The notes under the pieces are model-generated. The model made no database searches. It saw only the letters and a list, made by a program, of their open reading frames with translations, and was not told the DNA's origin. From contig QKWP01000032.1 in the NCBI GenBank assembly GCA_003550325.1, positions 357,291-421,290 on the forward strand: DNA of 64,000 nt, in the 5' to 3' direction. The translations under genes and the position numbers were made by a program. Of this stretch, positions 48,045 to 60,324 are shown in pieces (the stretch's first letter is position 1; every line of letters starts with the position of its first letter). Origin of the DNA: Gigaspora rosea (lineage: Eukaryota > Glomeromycota > Glomeromycetes > Diversisporales > Gigasporaceae).

Positions 48045-49525
48045 TGTACTAATTAAACTTGTTTAGCACTAAAAAATACATCAAATTAGCTTATCTTATT
48101 TTGGTTTTTTAAAATTTGGAAAAAGGATAGTTAATTTTAAAAATTTATATCAAAAATACAAAATTAAGCATATTTATTATAAATTTGAAGAATAAATAAA
48201 TTAGAAAAAGTCTATTTGTAACAGCCTATTACACACTTATTTGTAATAGCCAATAAGGCCATATTAATATTAAAGTAAAGTTGAAGTTAGAGTTAGATTC
48301 AAGATTAATACAGAATTGCAAGAGGATCATTTTTTACAATAGGGGTTATTATAGTAAAATTTTGAGTTATAAATAAAGCTGTTACGAATAAGTGTGTAAC
48401 AGGCAATTACAAATAGATTCATCCAATAAATTATATTAAAATGATGTAATTTTTTATCCTAAACAAGTTTATTTAGAACTAAAAGTTAGAATCAATTAGT
48501 AAAATTTAGAGAATTATAAAAATATGTATTTTAGTAATAATATTATACAAATTTTTATGATTTTTAAATTTTACTAATTAATTATAACTCTTACAGTAAG
48601 TAAACTTGTTTAGCATCAAAAAGGCATCAAATCAGCATACCGTATTTACTCGAAATAATGCGCACCTGCGCGATATTTGAGGGAATGCGCGTTATTTCGA
48701 GTACGCGCATGGGCGTTATTTCGGGGTAAATGTCTAATTTCTAAAAAATTGACCATTATATATGTTCGATGTATAAAAAACCTGTATTTCTTAATTTTAT
48801 ATATAGTCTTTCTAATCTAAGTCAGATTTTTTGACTAAAAAAATTCTTATTTCTACTTGTTATTTGAATTCGTTATTTCAGCAGATTATTAATTCGGTAT
48901 TTGGAGTATTCGTTATATTGGGACGCACATGGGCATTATTTCAAAACCTACATGCTATTTTAAGAAAATGCAATTTTCGAAATAATGCCTATATGCGTTA
49001 TTTTGAGTAAATATAGTATTTTATTTTATTTTCTTAAAAATTAAAAATTTTGAAAATTTTTAACAAAAATTCAAAATTAAGCATTTTTGACATAAATTTT
49101 AAGGAAAATAAAATAAAATATATCAATTTAATATATTTTTGGTGCTAAACAAGCTTACTTAGAGCAAAAAGTTAGTTTTAGTTAGTAAAATTTAGAGAAT
49201 TACAAAATTTGTATAATTTTATTAAAAAATTATATAAATTTTTATGATTCTCTAAATTTTACTAATTGATTCTAACTTTTTGTTCTAAATAAACTAGTTT
49301 AGTACCAAATAACACATTATATTAGTATATTTTATTTTATTTTATTTTTTTTTAAAATTTACATCAAATATGCTTACTTTAAATTTTTGTTAAAAATTTT
49401 CAAAATTAAGCAAATTTTAAAAAAGTAAAATAAAATATACTGATTTGATATATTTTGGTGCTGGACAAGTTACATAGTACAAGAAGTTATGACCTATTAG
49501 TAAAATTTAAAGAATTATAGAAATT
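48045..49525. repeat. Run of dispersed-family palindromes
   Basis: Units near 48045-48190, 48440-48638, 49020-49330 and 49330-49520 carry CTAAACAAGTTTAYTTAG, GTAAAATTTAGAGAATTA and their complements around short AT centres. A Tc1/mariner-type MITE interrupts the second one. A copy split by the AGGACCC MITE starts at 47340. Confidence 0.8.
48640..49016. mobile_element. Tc1/mariner-type MITE with one CpG-rich end
   Basis: The left end CCGTATTTACTCGAAATAAT and the right end, in reverse CTATATTTACTCAAAATAA, form inverted repeats flanked by TA. Next to the left end are tandem GCGTTATTTCGAGTACGCGC-like units rich in CpG. At the right end most CpGs are replaced by TpG or CpA. Length 377 bp, no frame. 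Confidence 0.75.
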
Positions 49526-49529
49526 TGTA

Positions 49530-51080
49530 TAATTTTATTAATAAAATTAGGATGTTGTTAAATATCACAGGTTGCTATATCACAGGTTAATATAATTGGC
49601 CAATTAGATCACAAGACCTTGTATAACAAAATAAATGAAAAATTAAAAAAAAATTAAAAATTTTAAATATCTTGAAATTTCATTAAATAAACTAGTCTTT
49701 GGCTAAGTTTTTAGCGCTTAATTTTGCATATATATATGCATCTTCTAATCTAATCTTAATTCTAGTTCGGACCCTAACTCTAACTAATAATTATTTTAAT
49801 TTTTATTTAAATATTAACCTGCAATATCGCAATTTGCTAAATTTATCAAAATCCTAAAATTATATATATTTTTATGATTTTCTAAATTTTACTAATTGAT
49901 TTTAACTTTGTAATTAGACAAATATACACAGAAATTATAAACCTTGAATATGTTTATGAACCTTGAACTAAATCTAAACTGAACTTATTTTAAGTTTAGG
50001 CTCAGATTAAGGTTTAAAAATTTTTTAAGTTCAGGTTTAAATTCAGATTGATTGAACCTGAACTTGAACTTTATTGAACTGAACTAAACTTTGGAACACT
50101 ACATTATCCTAATTACAGACAAAATTTTACAAATCATAATAAACTTCTCATAGTAATTGCTTGCTTTTTTGTTTTTAATACCCTTAGAAGATTACTTTAC
50201 CATGTAATTGTAGATTAGTTATGAATTTAGAATTGATTTTTATTAAATGTAACCCAATTCTTGTATAGCTTATATATAAATTATAAGAACTTTCCTTACT
50301 TTAGAAAAGAGCTAACTATTTATACAGATTTGGGTAAGATTTTCCAACCTAATTTTATATTGCATATTTGCATATTGCAATATGTGTATTGCAATTGCAT
50401 ACTTGCAATTTGCAATTTGCATACTTGTAATTTGCAAATATATATATAGTTTTAATTATGGCGTACTACACATTAGCATAGTATTTATTTAAGCTTCTGA
50501 CATGTTTTGTTTCACTTCAACATAAATTTATACATAATTTTTTAAGCAACTACAAAATTTATATTTTTTTGAATTAAATTGTTTGCTTAATAAATAGATT
50601 GATAATTATTTATTGTTAAAGACGATTTCGAAAGAATTTATAAGAAGCTTAAATTATTAGCTATTTGTGTTTGTATGAACTGCACAATCACTGACTAATT
50701 AAAACTTGATAAGTGCGTAAGTAATTATTATGTTCATGTACGTAGTATATATGTAAGTATATTGTTATATAATGTAATTATGCATGAATGAATTAATTAC
50801 TACTAGCTGTAAACTGGTAATATAAATAAATATTTTAAATTGTGTTTGAAAAAGTTTTTTATCACTTATATTTAAAGTTAAACAAATGCAACATTTAATA
50901 CTAACTCTATTACTAATATATAGCACTATCAAATCTTCAATAAACGATATGTGTAGTGTATTAGTATTGAGAGTTTATAGGGTTTGAAAAAACAATCAGG
51001 TTTGACATGTTATTAACAATTTTGTGAGTATAAATAACTGATCTTAATAGTACACAAGAAATTATATTGCACGAAGTTAC
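49530..51080. other. AT-rich DNA, no gene
   Basis: Contains GAACTTGAACT-type strings (49940-50095) like those at 44.0-44.8 kb, and a TTGCAATTTGCATACTTG short repeat at 50355-50445. The frame at 50261-50449 ends in that repeat and is not supported as a gene. Confidence 0.45.
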
Positions 51081-51087
51081 ATGAGAA

Positions 51088-51364
51088 TAGGGTGTCTAGG
51101 ATTATGCGATGCGAAATTATGCGCATAATTTACTATTTTTTTATATTGCATATGCTTTGCATAATTAAGAAATAAAAGCATAAAGGCATGTGAGTGAGAT
51201 TTGATTGGCAGAAGAATGTGTTTAGATAAAGTGTGAATTCTGAAAACTTCCACAAAAAAGTTCGAAATATTCTGAAAAGTTGGCATAATGACAAATTCTA
51301 ACTAATTGATCTTGGTGAAATCACATAATTTACCCAATCGCATTGCATAATTCTGGACACTCTA
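51088..51364. mobile_element. hAT-type MITE (277 bp)
   Basis: The left end TAGGGTGTCTAGGATTATGC and the right end in reverse, TAGAGTGTCCAGAATTATGC, form inverted repeats. Flanks CATGAGAA and TATGAGAA are an 8-bp duplication with one change. TAGGG-type ends and the 8-bp duplication fit hAT. The minus frame at 51077-51286 covers it and is not a gene. Confidence 0.8.
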
Positions 51365-51829
51365 TATGAGAAGTAAGATGATCAGATGATCTGAAGTATG
51401 ATGATTAGGTGATCTGAGTTTGAAATCAGAACCAATCAAATTTAATTTTTATCTTATATTATTTATCTTATTTGTTTATCTCAAAGTGTTTATCTACACT
51501 GATGCTCCTTATATAATAGATTATCAGTCATGACAAATTAATATATGCATGCAAATTAAATCAAAAAATTATCAGTATGTATATCATATATAAGTAAATT
51601 ATATAGGTGTAACTATGCATAAACAAATTAATTACTTTTGTTAATTTAATTATAATTAAGCAATATATCAATGAAATCGTATATAAATAAATTAATTAAA
51701 AAGATTTTAACTAATTTCACTCTAGCTGATATCATCTATATTGGGTAAAGATCATCTAGTTATATTGTTTACCCCTAATCATGGGATATATAAACTAATG
51801 ATGATCATCAGTTTTTTTCGCTTTTATTT

Positions 51830-52990
51830 CATCCTGGTCTATAAGAGCATCTTGGGAATTTGAGAAGTATAAATTTATTTGTTCATTTTTCATTCTGGTT
51901 TTTAACGTGTTATTAATACCTTCTCTTTTTTTATTTAGGGTTAGAGTTAGTTTGAGATAATTTTATTTATGGTTAGGTTAGGGTTAGAGGAGTTTTTAAA
52001 TATTATGAAGAACTTCTCTTGGCTTTTCTGGGAATTCCAAAATGTTTTTGTATCTTCGCTCTAGTATTATAAAAGCTTGTTAGAATTTCAAGATATATGG
52101 TTCTATTTGTTGTTGCTTGTTCTGGTCTATAAGCATGTTTTGGGAATCCAGGAAGTGTGAATTTATTTGTTCATTTTTTGTTCTGGTTTTTAGCACATTA
52201 CTAATGCTTTCTCTTTTTTTTATTTAGGGTTAGAGTTAGTTTGGGATAATTTTACTTGCAATTAGGTTAGGGTTAGAGGAGCTTTTAGATATTATAAATG
52301 ACTTCTCTTGGTTTTTGTGGAATTCTGGAACGTTTCTGTGTCTTTGCCATAGTATTATAGAAGCTTGTTGGAATTCTGGAATATATGGTTCTATTTGTTG
52401 TTGCTCATCCTGGTCTGTAAGCGCGTCTTGGAAATCTGGAAAGTGTGAATTTATTTGTTTATTTTTTGTTTTAGTTTTTAATGCATTACTAATGTCTTCT
52501 CTTTTTTTTATTTAGGGTTAGAGTTAATTTTACTTGTGGTTAGATTTGGGTTAGAGGAACTTTTAGGTATTATAAAAGGCTTTTCTTGGTTTTTTTGAGA
52601 ATCCTGGAACGTTTCTGTGTTTTCGCCCTAGTATTATAGAAGCTTGTTGAATTCTGGGATATGTAGTTCTATTTGTTGTTGCTTGACCTGGTTTGTAAGC
52701 ATGTCTTGGGAATCCAGGAAGTATGAATTTATTTGTTTGTTATTTTTGCTCTGGTTTTTAATGTGTTACTAATATCTTCTCTTTTTTTTATTTAGGGTTG
52801 GGGTTAGTCTGGAATAATTTTACTTGCAGTTAGATTGGGTTTAAAGGAGTTTTTAGATATTATAAAGGGCTTCTTTGGCTTTTCTAGAAATTCTGGAAAG
52901 TATTTTTTATTTGTAAGTTGTTCTTTTGTTTGGTCTATTAATGTGTTACTAGCTCTTCCATTTTTTAAGTATTGTAAAAAGACATTAATG
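51830..52990. repeat. 288-bp tandem repeat with TTAGGGTTAG motifs
   Basis: TTTAGGGTTAGAG and variants start at 51934, 52223, 52511 and 52791 (spacings 289, 288, 280). Each unit continues through TTAGGTTAGGGTTAGAGGAG-like text, CTTCTCTTGGTTTTTCTGG, GTATTATAGAAGCTTGTTG and GTGAATTTATTTGTTCATTT. Frames at 52315-52515 and 52835-53035 lie in it and are artefacts. Confidence 0.88.
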
Positions 52991-53625
52991 TTGTTAGTAA
53001 TGAAGACAAGTCATTGTGACTCAATACTTTGCTAGAATTTTGGCTCATTTCTTTTGATATTTTGGTGAAATTTGCATACTCAGCCTATAAAGTTAAAGTA
53101 GTTGGGATATAGCAGTTAGGATATTTAGGTTTAAGAGTTGTACTTTGTAACATGAGTATTATAGTTGTTTTAGTACTTTGCAAATATAATATAGTAAACT
53201 TCTTATTCTATATATTAAATTTGTAATACAGTAATACAGTAATAATGATATTTGATTGCTTCTGACCTACTCCTGACCTGATTTTTGAAGTAGGTAATAT
53301 CATCTAGGATGGTTAGCAAAATTCAATTGCAAATTTATACATTAATATTTAAAGTTAATTATTGAGACATTTTGATCAATTTCATGATTATTCAAATTAC
53401 ATGCAGTCAACAGATCAAAAGATGGCTAAGCAGGAATACAATACTTATTAGATACATGCACTACTTCAGGCCAAGCAAATCATTGTTATTAAAGTTCAGA
53501 CATATAACTTTTATCAATTTCTGGATCCAGTAATTATAAGGTACTGGGCAGTGCAACAAAGATCAACAGCATGGGAAAATTTTTTCTATCAACTTCTGGA
53601 TCCAGTAATTATGAAGAAATCATAA
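52991..53625. other. AT-rich DNA, no gene
   Basis: ATCAACTTCTGGATCCAGTA is repeated about 80 bp apart near 53514 and 53588. Nothing else could be supported. Confidence 0.45.
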
Positions 53626-53629
53626 AGAA

Positions 53630-54273
53630 ACTTCTAAGATTGTAACACAGACAAATTTGCCTGCATATTTTAAAATTTTTAATAAAATTTTAAATATTGA
53701 TTTTAGCATATCTTTTCTAAGTAAAAAATATTCTTTAAGTTTTGTTTTAGTAACTTTGTTATAAAATTTTTTTAAAATCATTAGAAAACTTTAATATAAT
53801 AAATGTTTAAAGTTCTTGTATTGGCATTTTTACTATTAAAATTTTTCTTTAGATTTTTTCAAATTTTATATGTTCCTGTCTATAAAAAAAATCTTTACTT
53901 CTAATACAAGTCTTAATTTTTACAAGTAAATCATTAAAGTTGCAATAATGAAAGTTGTCATCCTTTATATAAACTACAATATTGTCTTAAGAACTATAGT
54001 TCTAAAACTAAAACTAAATAAGATTACAGAAAAATTGTAATAAAATTTTTTAAAAAAATTTTTTCTTAAAATTATCTATTTTCAGCTTATATGTAACTAT
54101 AATTTATTTTCTTATAATATAAAAACTAATTTTGCAAAAAAGTAATCCTTATTTTCAAATATAATTGTACAAAGTTTTATTTAATTATTTTAGTATTTTA
54201 AAAAAGTAAATCAGAGCTAAAAAAGTGCAAAAACGCAGGCAAATTTGCCTGTGTTCTACTACAATCTAAGGGA
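53630..54273. mobile_element. Terminal-inverted-repeat element, GCAGGCAAATTTGCCTGC family, copy B
   Basis: ACAGACAAATTTGCCTGC near the left end and GCAGGCAAATTTGCCTGT near the right end. The outer text CTAAGATTGTAACAC pairs imperfectly with the right end ACTACAATCTAAGGGA, followed by TA. The interior matches copy A in reverse, including AGGATGACAACTTTCATTAT-like text. No transposase frame. Confidence 0.72.
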
Positions 54274-54279
54274 TAGCTA

Positions 54280-55187
54280 AGTATAAACAAGTATATATAA
54301 TAAGTAGTTGTGTGATGCAGTCATGCTAAACCAAAAACAGATAATAAAATATATAAACACAAAATAACATTGCTTGAATAATGGGCAGATTAAGTTTTAT
54401 TTGATCAAAATTCAAAATTACTTTTGGAAGTTATTTTTACATTTATACAGAAAGTCTAATTTAGAAATTTTGTATTGAATTCAGATACTTGTAGCTGATT
54501 TGAAAATTAGTAGAACTTGTGATAAAATTTGTGAACATTTAATAATTATTTTGCAGCAATAAAAATGTAGTTTTCATTAAAAATTTTTGCTCAGTATAAG
54601 ATTATATTGAAGCAATATATACTGGCCGGAAATTATATTACTGTATCAAAACTGCATTTTCATTAGACTATACAAAGTTAATTTTTCGTCTTGCATAACA
54701 TGGTATTCCAAAATTCAAATAGGTGGATTGGATCTTTTTTATTTATTTATTTATTTATTTTTTTAATCTACTATAAATTAATAAGCTCATGTTATACATA
54801 TAAGACCTCTCGCAAAGTTAATTTTTTCAAAATTTTTTTTTGAATCTATTGGTTAACTCCAGAAAATTAAAGTCATGATCGAGCAATACTAGAGAAAAAT
54901 TAAAAACAAAAATATAATGGTTATAATTTATTAATTGGTAGTACAAACTACTACTAAACTACTGATAGTTAGCAAATGTTTAGAGAATTAAAGATAAGAT
55001 ATATGCATAGATAATGTTATGTATAATAAAGAATCATTATTAGTTTATATCAATTGCTTTTATTAGAGTCAGGTATTATTAACAAAAGGCTTGTAGTATT
55101 GGAGAAGCAAGACAGGTTTATAATAACAATTAGATTTTTATTAAGCATAATTATAAATACAATTCTATAATTAATACTGTTTAATAT
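54280..55187. other. AT-rich DNA, no gene
   Basis: An ATTT microsatellite lies at 54738-54762. The minus frame at 55050-55295 runs across the T tract of the retroposon and is not supported. Confidence 0.45.
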
Positions 55188-56334
55188 ATCTAATACTTCT
55201 TTTTTTTTTTTTTTTTTAAGGTGAGGTCGTGCCTTGAAGACTTTTATTGAGTATATGTTTGTATATATTATATGATACAATGTTATACTATTCAAGTACT
55301 ACAGACTCAGACATTCTTGACTATCTGTGACCTAAACCTGCCAAAGCTTTCAATACCCCATTTTCTGTATAACCTGGATTTTTGGACTACTCCCTATTTT
55401 GTCATTCAGCTAATCACTATATTCCCTGCTTCTCTCATATTGCTGATCCTATACTTCCAAGTAGATGCGAGGGCCTTGCCCAGACAACTGTAACCTCATG
55501 GCTACTTTCTAATTCTTGGTGTCCCGAGATTACCCACTAGTAGTACCTGTAGTGCTGCCGCTACCAGGTTCATATCTCAAGCCATCTCTTAAATACTGCC
55601 GTAACCTAGCTTGTATCTCAAGCTACTACCTTTCTCTAGTAGTGGGGCGGAGCCTTGCTATACCCACTACTCTCAGTAATCTATTGTATATTATTGCAGA
55701 TATGCTATCTGGATTGGTTAGCAGATACTTCCCCTAAAGGTAGGTGAGTACCGGCTATGTTGCATAACTGGCCCAAATGAGAACCACCCCTATTAGGGTT
55801 CTGACAGACCCGAACTGAGGCCGGACTTTAGATAAGTCTGAGTCCAGTTTGAATTTTGAACCGGACTCAAACTCAAACTATTTTACAACTCAGTCCAGTT
55901 CGGGTCTGAATATCAAACTTTTGGCTTGGTTCGAGTCCAGTTTGAGCCTGGTCCGAAAGTTTGAGTCCAGTCCGAAAGTCCGAAACCCAACACCCAGGTC
56001 TAGACAGTTATGTTGTTCCTTTTCTAATAAGTGGCATAAGCGGTACGATTGTTTGCTTAATTACTTCTCATGTGATTCTACTGTCATACTGCCCGGTTGT
56101 TTCTGGATGTACTGAGGACTCCTGTGGTTGTTCTATCCAATTCTCCCAATGTACCGTGGATATTTGTGGTTATTGTGTATCTGGTTATTTGGTTCCATGT
56201 GGTGGGCTCCAAACCGTGGTTCTAAGAAGTGCATCTCTTTCGACTAAGCCTGAACGTCTGCCGATTGGTTGTTGATAATTGTTGTGTACTAGTATTGGTA
56301 GTCCAGGAAAATTGATGGCCGTTGTCAATATGAC

Positions 56335-56826
56335 TTTAACCAAACGTCCCTTAATTCAAGATATTGCAATGTTGGTAGTAAATTTCTGGCAAACTGCATT
56401 ACGCAGACTTTCAGTTCATCTTCCGGTATATTAACAATGAACCATAGCGTGGGAAAGTGAAGATTTTGTAGATTACTAATAAGCTCTAGAAATTGTGTGA
56501 AAATACAATATTCGAAATATTGAGGTATGTAATAATTGAGCAGAAGGATTTAAGTGCTTCTAATAATAACAATCCTTCCCGAATTTCATCATCTGATCCT
56601 TTAAGTTTTAATCGTTTTAGCAATAGTACTGTTTTTCGACTGTTATGTCTACTATAACTTCTTGTAAAAAAGGAGTTTTTTTTAACTTTCTAAAGTTGAA
56701 ATGATGCCATGGCAGTTTAATAGGGCATCCGCCTCCAGTCATGAGTAGCCTAAGTTGATCTTGTGATTTAAGAATACATATATAGCCTCCAAAGATAATG
56801 ATGAAGTCGCGAGAATAATGTTTCAT
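56335..56826 (-). pseudogene. F-box/LRR-like gene relic, fragment 1
   Basis: The minus-strand frames give an opening ATG at 56826, then GGGCPIKLPW and LQEVIVDI. After a frameshift come LLKRLKLKGSDDEIREGLL, EALKSFCSIITYLNIS and, after another shift, FLELISNLQNL, then QFARNLLPTLQYLEL and a TGA. The L..L.L spacing and the TLQYLEL pattern are those of leucine-rich repeats, as in the large F-box/LRR-type families of mycorrhizal fungi, whose products recruit substrates to ubiquitin ligases. No F-box is visible, as the N-terminus is missing. Fragment 2 is a close relative, which supports real coding ancestry. Confidence 0.62.
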
Positions 56827-57562
56827 TCTATCGTTGTCGATATGCTGTACACCAATATATTCTCTAGACCGACCTATATATATATTATTATTTATTTTTT
56901 TTTAACTTGACTCTTCAAACAATAAATTAAGAACCTTCGTGAACCTTGCATATTCAAATATTGTTTTGGAAAAATTCTATATCTGTCCCAAATTCTTTTA
57001 AAATGAATTTTTCCTCTTCGCCAAGTGATGAAATATTTAGGAATGAATGAGTATCTATTGAATGAAAATGGATCTTGCCAGAGTGTAGGTATTGTGATTT
57101 TGCATCAATGTCAACTTACAAGTGCACACGAGTATAAGGAATGAAATTCATTATTTAAATTATTAAGGTATTCTCGCATATCATTCGTACGTATTTTGAT
57201 GGTATGTATGTATCCAATCTGGAGTTTGACTTTGATTTAATTTAAATCGATAATCCATATAAGCATACTTTCTCTATTGTTTCGCTGCTTCACCGTAGGA
57301 CATGACTCGAGGCATGCATGAATGTTATAACACAAGGCTGATAGTGAGTGATTTAGCCATGCTATACTGATCAATTTCGATCTCATGCTATAGATTTTAT
57401 CGTATACCATGTAACATGAATGGATATTATACTTGATAACAGTGTTAATAAATTCAATGTTAAAATTTTTTTTAATTCAAAGCCTTGCTTCATATACAGA
57501 ATTTGATTAGCGCTTTAGTATGTTTCTCGTCATTAAGGTGATAGTTTAACAGTTTTTTTTTT

Positions 57563-57865
57563 TTAAAAATTGCATTGCGATGGCTGAAGACAATATCTAT
57601 ACAATGGTTGCAAAGAATATCCTAGGTCGAGATATTGCACTGTTAACGGCAAAATGTTTGCAAATTGAATAACGTCTTCTTCTTGAATATCGTTGTTAGC
57701 AAAGCAACTTAGCGATAGAAATTGAAGCTTTTATAAGCTACCAATAAGTTTTAGGAGTTGTTTAGACAACTCACTACGAAATGTGGAGATATTTAATGTT
57801 TGGACAGAAGGACTCGTGCGAATTTCTGTTCAAGTACAGAGAATTCGCTATCGCAATTGCGAGTG
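57563..57865 (-). pseudogene. F-box/LRR-like gene relic, fragment 2
   Basis: The minus strand reads ESFCPNIKYLHIS, a frameshift, LSKQLLKLIGSL, a TAA, KLQFLSLSCF and then EEDVIQFANILPLTVQYLDL before a stop. Order and spacing match fragment 1 (KSFCSIITYLNIS, FLELISNLQNL, QFARNLLPTLQYLEL). It is broken by one stop and one shift. Family assignment is by leucine-rich pattern and kinship with fragment 1. Confidence 0.62.
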
Positions 57866-58969
57866 CCTGATCATGTACGGGCCTCATCCCGATATATAAC
57901 AAAGTTATCATTAGTAACATTTAATAATTCCAATTAAAGCAGTTAATTAAATGACTCTTACCTTGCATATGTTATTGCATACTATCTAGGTTTTTTCTTT
58001 CATACTAACAACCGCTGAACCGGTTGCTAACCGGTTGCCCATTTTGGAAACTAACAGACTTGTCTCTGCTTAGCCCGTTTTTCGATCCGTTGACTTATGT
58101 CAACTTGAAAGAGTTACTTTATTTGATTGATACATTATAATATGAATATTCCGGATATAACTATTATTCTTTTATTTGAATATGAACCGGTTATTTGTTA
58201 TTAGATTTACAACCTTTCGGATAAAGAGTTATCCAGGTACGAGCACTAACTCCAATAATATAATCACAAATATGGTGTAATAACAAATTAAAATTGTTAT
58301 TGGTTTTTTTTTTAAAAAAAATTAGACTACTAATCCCGGACCCGGACAGGTTCGAGAACTTCGAACTGAACCTGGACTGAACCTATAATCATGTTTGAGT
58401 CCGGTTCAGGTTCGGTACTTTAGGTTCGGGTCCGAGACCGGGTCTGAAATTTCCAAAATTTATGGTTCGAGTCCGGGGTTGATTCCGGGTCCGGCCAGAC
58501 CCAGACTGGACCGGACCCGGAGTTCGGAACCCTAACTCCTATTCTCAGCAAGCTAGCTCTCACTCCTCCTATGTGATATAGCTACTCCCAACTAGATTTC
58601 GTAATACATTTCTGTACTACTTCCAACTTCTTGTAGAGCAGTTGGTGTTCTACCATTGGTAAGGCCAGGGAGCTTTATTTCGTACATTATACTTCCCACC
58701 GAGTGGTTTGTCATTTTGTTCATACCAAGAAATTACTTGTGCAACCTTCATATAACAGGACCGTCATCTATAGTGCCAACCCTCCACAATGGATCTCCTT
58801 CCAGAAATCCCTAAACCAGATTCGTACTTCACATGAACTTTCACAGGGTCTTGCATTCGAATTTTTCTAGAAACCGCTTCTAATAGGATTTGAACCAAAG
58901 ACCTTGGCTATGAGGGTTGAGCATCTAGACCACTAGACTATAGGGCTCCAACCCTTACATCTAATACTA

Positions 58970-60320
58970 ATACTCTATTACTATCACTACGTAAATATAT
59001 AATAAATAAGAGTATTTTTCTATAATTAAAAATGTAATTCTACTTTTTCATCAATTGCAAAGACTTTGCAAAGGCACCATTTGTATATATTTTTTATATA
59101 TATTGTTGGTTCAAAATTCTCTTTGTTGGTTAATAATCTTTTTAGGCAGTTCCGAACCCTCTATGCTGGTTCATATCCAATTCTGGTAGCTTGTGCCAAA
59201 TAATGATGGTTTGCAACCCCAGATAACCTGATTTCCAATTCTACACAGTCATTGTGGCTTACCAACTTCATAGTATAAAGGAATCAATAAATAAACAAAT
59301 AAAAAAAATAGAAAAAAATAGAAAAAAAACCAATTTTTTTCAAAAAACTTTTATATTAGACATAACAACAGTTAGGATTAAAAAAATTTTTTTTGAAAAA
59401 TTGGATCAGCATGTTATGCAGTATGAAAAACTAATTTTGCATAGACTTACCAAAAATTTACTATAAATTTGATAATTATTTGAGTTATCTGAAAACGTAA
59501 TATGTAATATATATCATATGGTGGATCAAAATCAAATAAAATATTTCTATCATTATCAGACTGCCTTAAGATTTAAATTGTATTTATTGTGATCTATTTC
59601 AATTTTATTGTTTTTACTTAATATTCTATTTTGTAGTATCAACTCACCAAAAATTACTTCACAGACAACTTAGTTCGCAGAGAATTTAATTACAGATAAA
59701 GTTATTTTATAGTCGATTTATTCACAAATAAGTTTATTTCATTGGTAGTTATATCAATGACATCAGATTTCACAGACAAATTTATTCTAGTCATTGTTGT
59801 TAGAGCTAAGTTTAAATTTACTATAAATTCTCAAAATATCGGGCATAGCGTTGTTTTGAAAATTTACGGTAAAGCTAGTGTAATTTATGAAGAAATCGTT
59901 GGCTAAATATATTGTTAACAAAATGAATTCGTCTGTGAATTAACTATCTATAGATTAATCTTGTCTGTGAATTAATTGAACTAAGTTGCCTATAAAGTGA
60001 TTGTTAGTGATTGAATATGAGATAAGGACCCCGAAATATATATAAATAGATCAGATTAATTATAGGGTTACTAAAAAAGAAAAGATTTGCAAAAAAACTT
60101 AAATATAAGCAAAAAAATTACTATAAACTGAAAATATCTGTATAAAAACCTTAAAAATAAGCAAACACATACCTGACCTATCTATGTGTATTTCGGGGTC
60201 CTACGAGATATATAACAAAACATACAAAGATAGAATGAAAATAAATTAGAAACGGCTCATTTGTTAATTAAGTTAACCAGAATTAAAAAGTATTATAATG
60301 TTGGGCAATCTTATTGTGAT
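58970..60320. other. AT-rich DNA with a decayed inverted repeat
   Basis: 59640-60040 has CACAGACAACTTAGTTC- and GTCTGTGAATTAA-type text in both orientations around a TTGTTGTTAGAGC spacer, a weaker relative of 43320-43615. The lysine-rich frame at 59254-59466 is A-rich and unsupported. Confidence 0.4.
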
Positions 60321-60324
60321 TATC

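Larger units (their letters stand above)
55794..58534. mobile_element. hAT element carrying gene fragments (2741 bp)
   Basis: It starts TAGGGTTCTGACAGACCCGA and ends GGACCCGGAGTTCGGAACCC plus TA. Flanks ACCCCTAT (55786-55793) and ACTCCTAT (58535-58542) are an 8-bp duplication with one change. The first 200 and last 220 bases hold dense GTCCGG/GAACCTGA motifs, plausible subterminal binding sites. No transposase is recognisable. The interior carries two relics of one gene family on the minus strand (56335-56826 and 57563-57865), so this looks like a hAT that captured host DNA. Confidence 0.82.
55198..58958 (-). mobile_element. tRNA-headed retroposon, family C, split by a hAT element
   Basis: Read on the minus strand, the head has an A-box-like TAGTCTAGTGG (58930-58940) and a B-box-like GGTTCAAATCC (58886-58896), and the 3' end is an A run (T run from 55201). 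A 10-bp duplication ATCTAATACT flanks the whole (55188-55197 and 58959-58968). Removing the hAT at 55794-58534 and one copy of its duplication leaves about 1.0 kb. The body is GC-richer than the surroundings. The frames at 55272-55493 and 55516-55737 lie in the body and are not genes. Confidence 0.8.

Noticed and set aside
55849..56275. Plus-strand frames of 88 and 104 codons as a hAT transposase
   Set aside because: They read the GC-rich subterminal repeats and show no hAT dimerisation or catalytic motifs; the coding signal nearby is on the minus strand.
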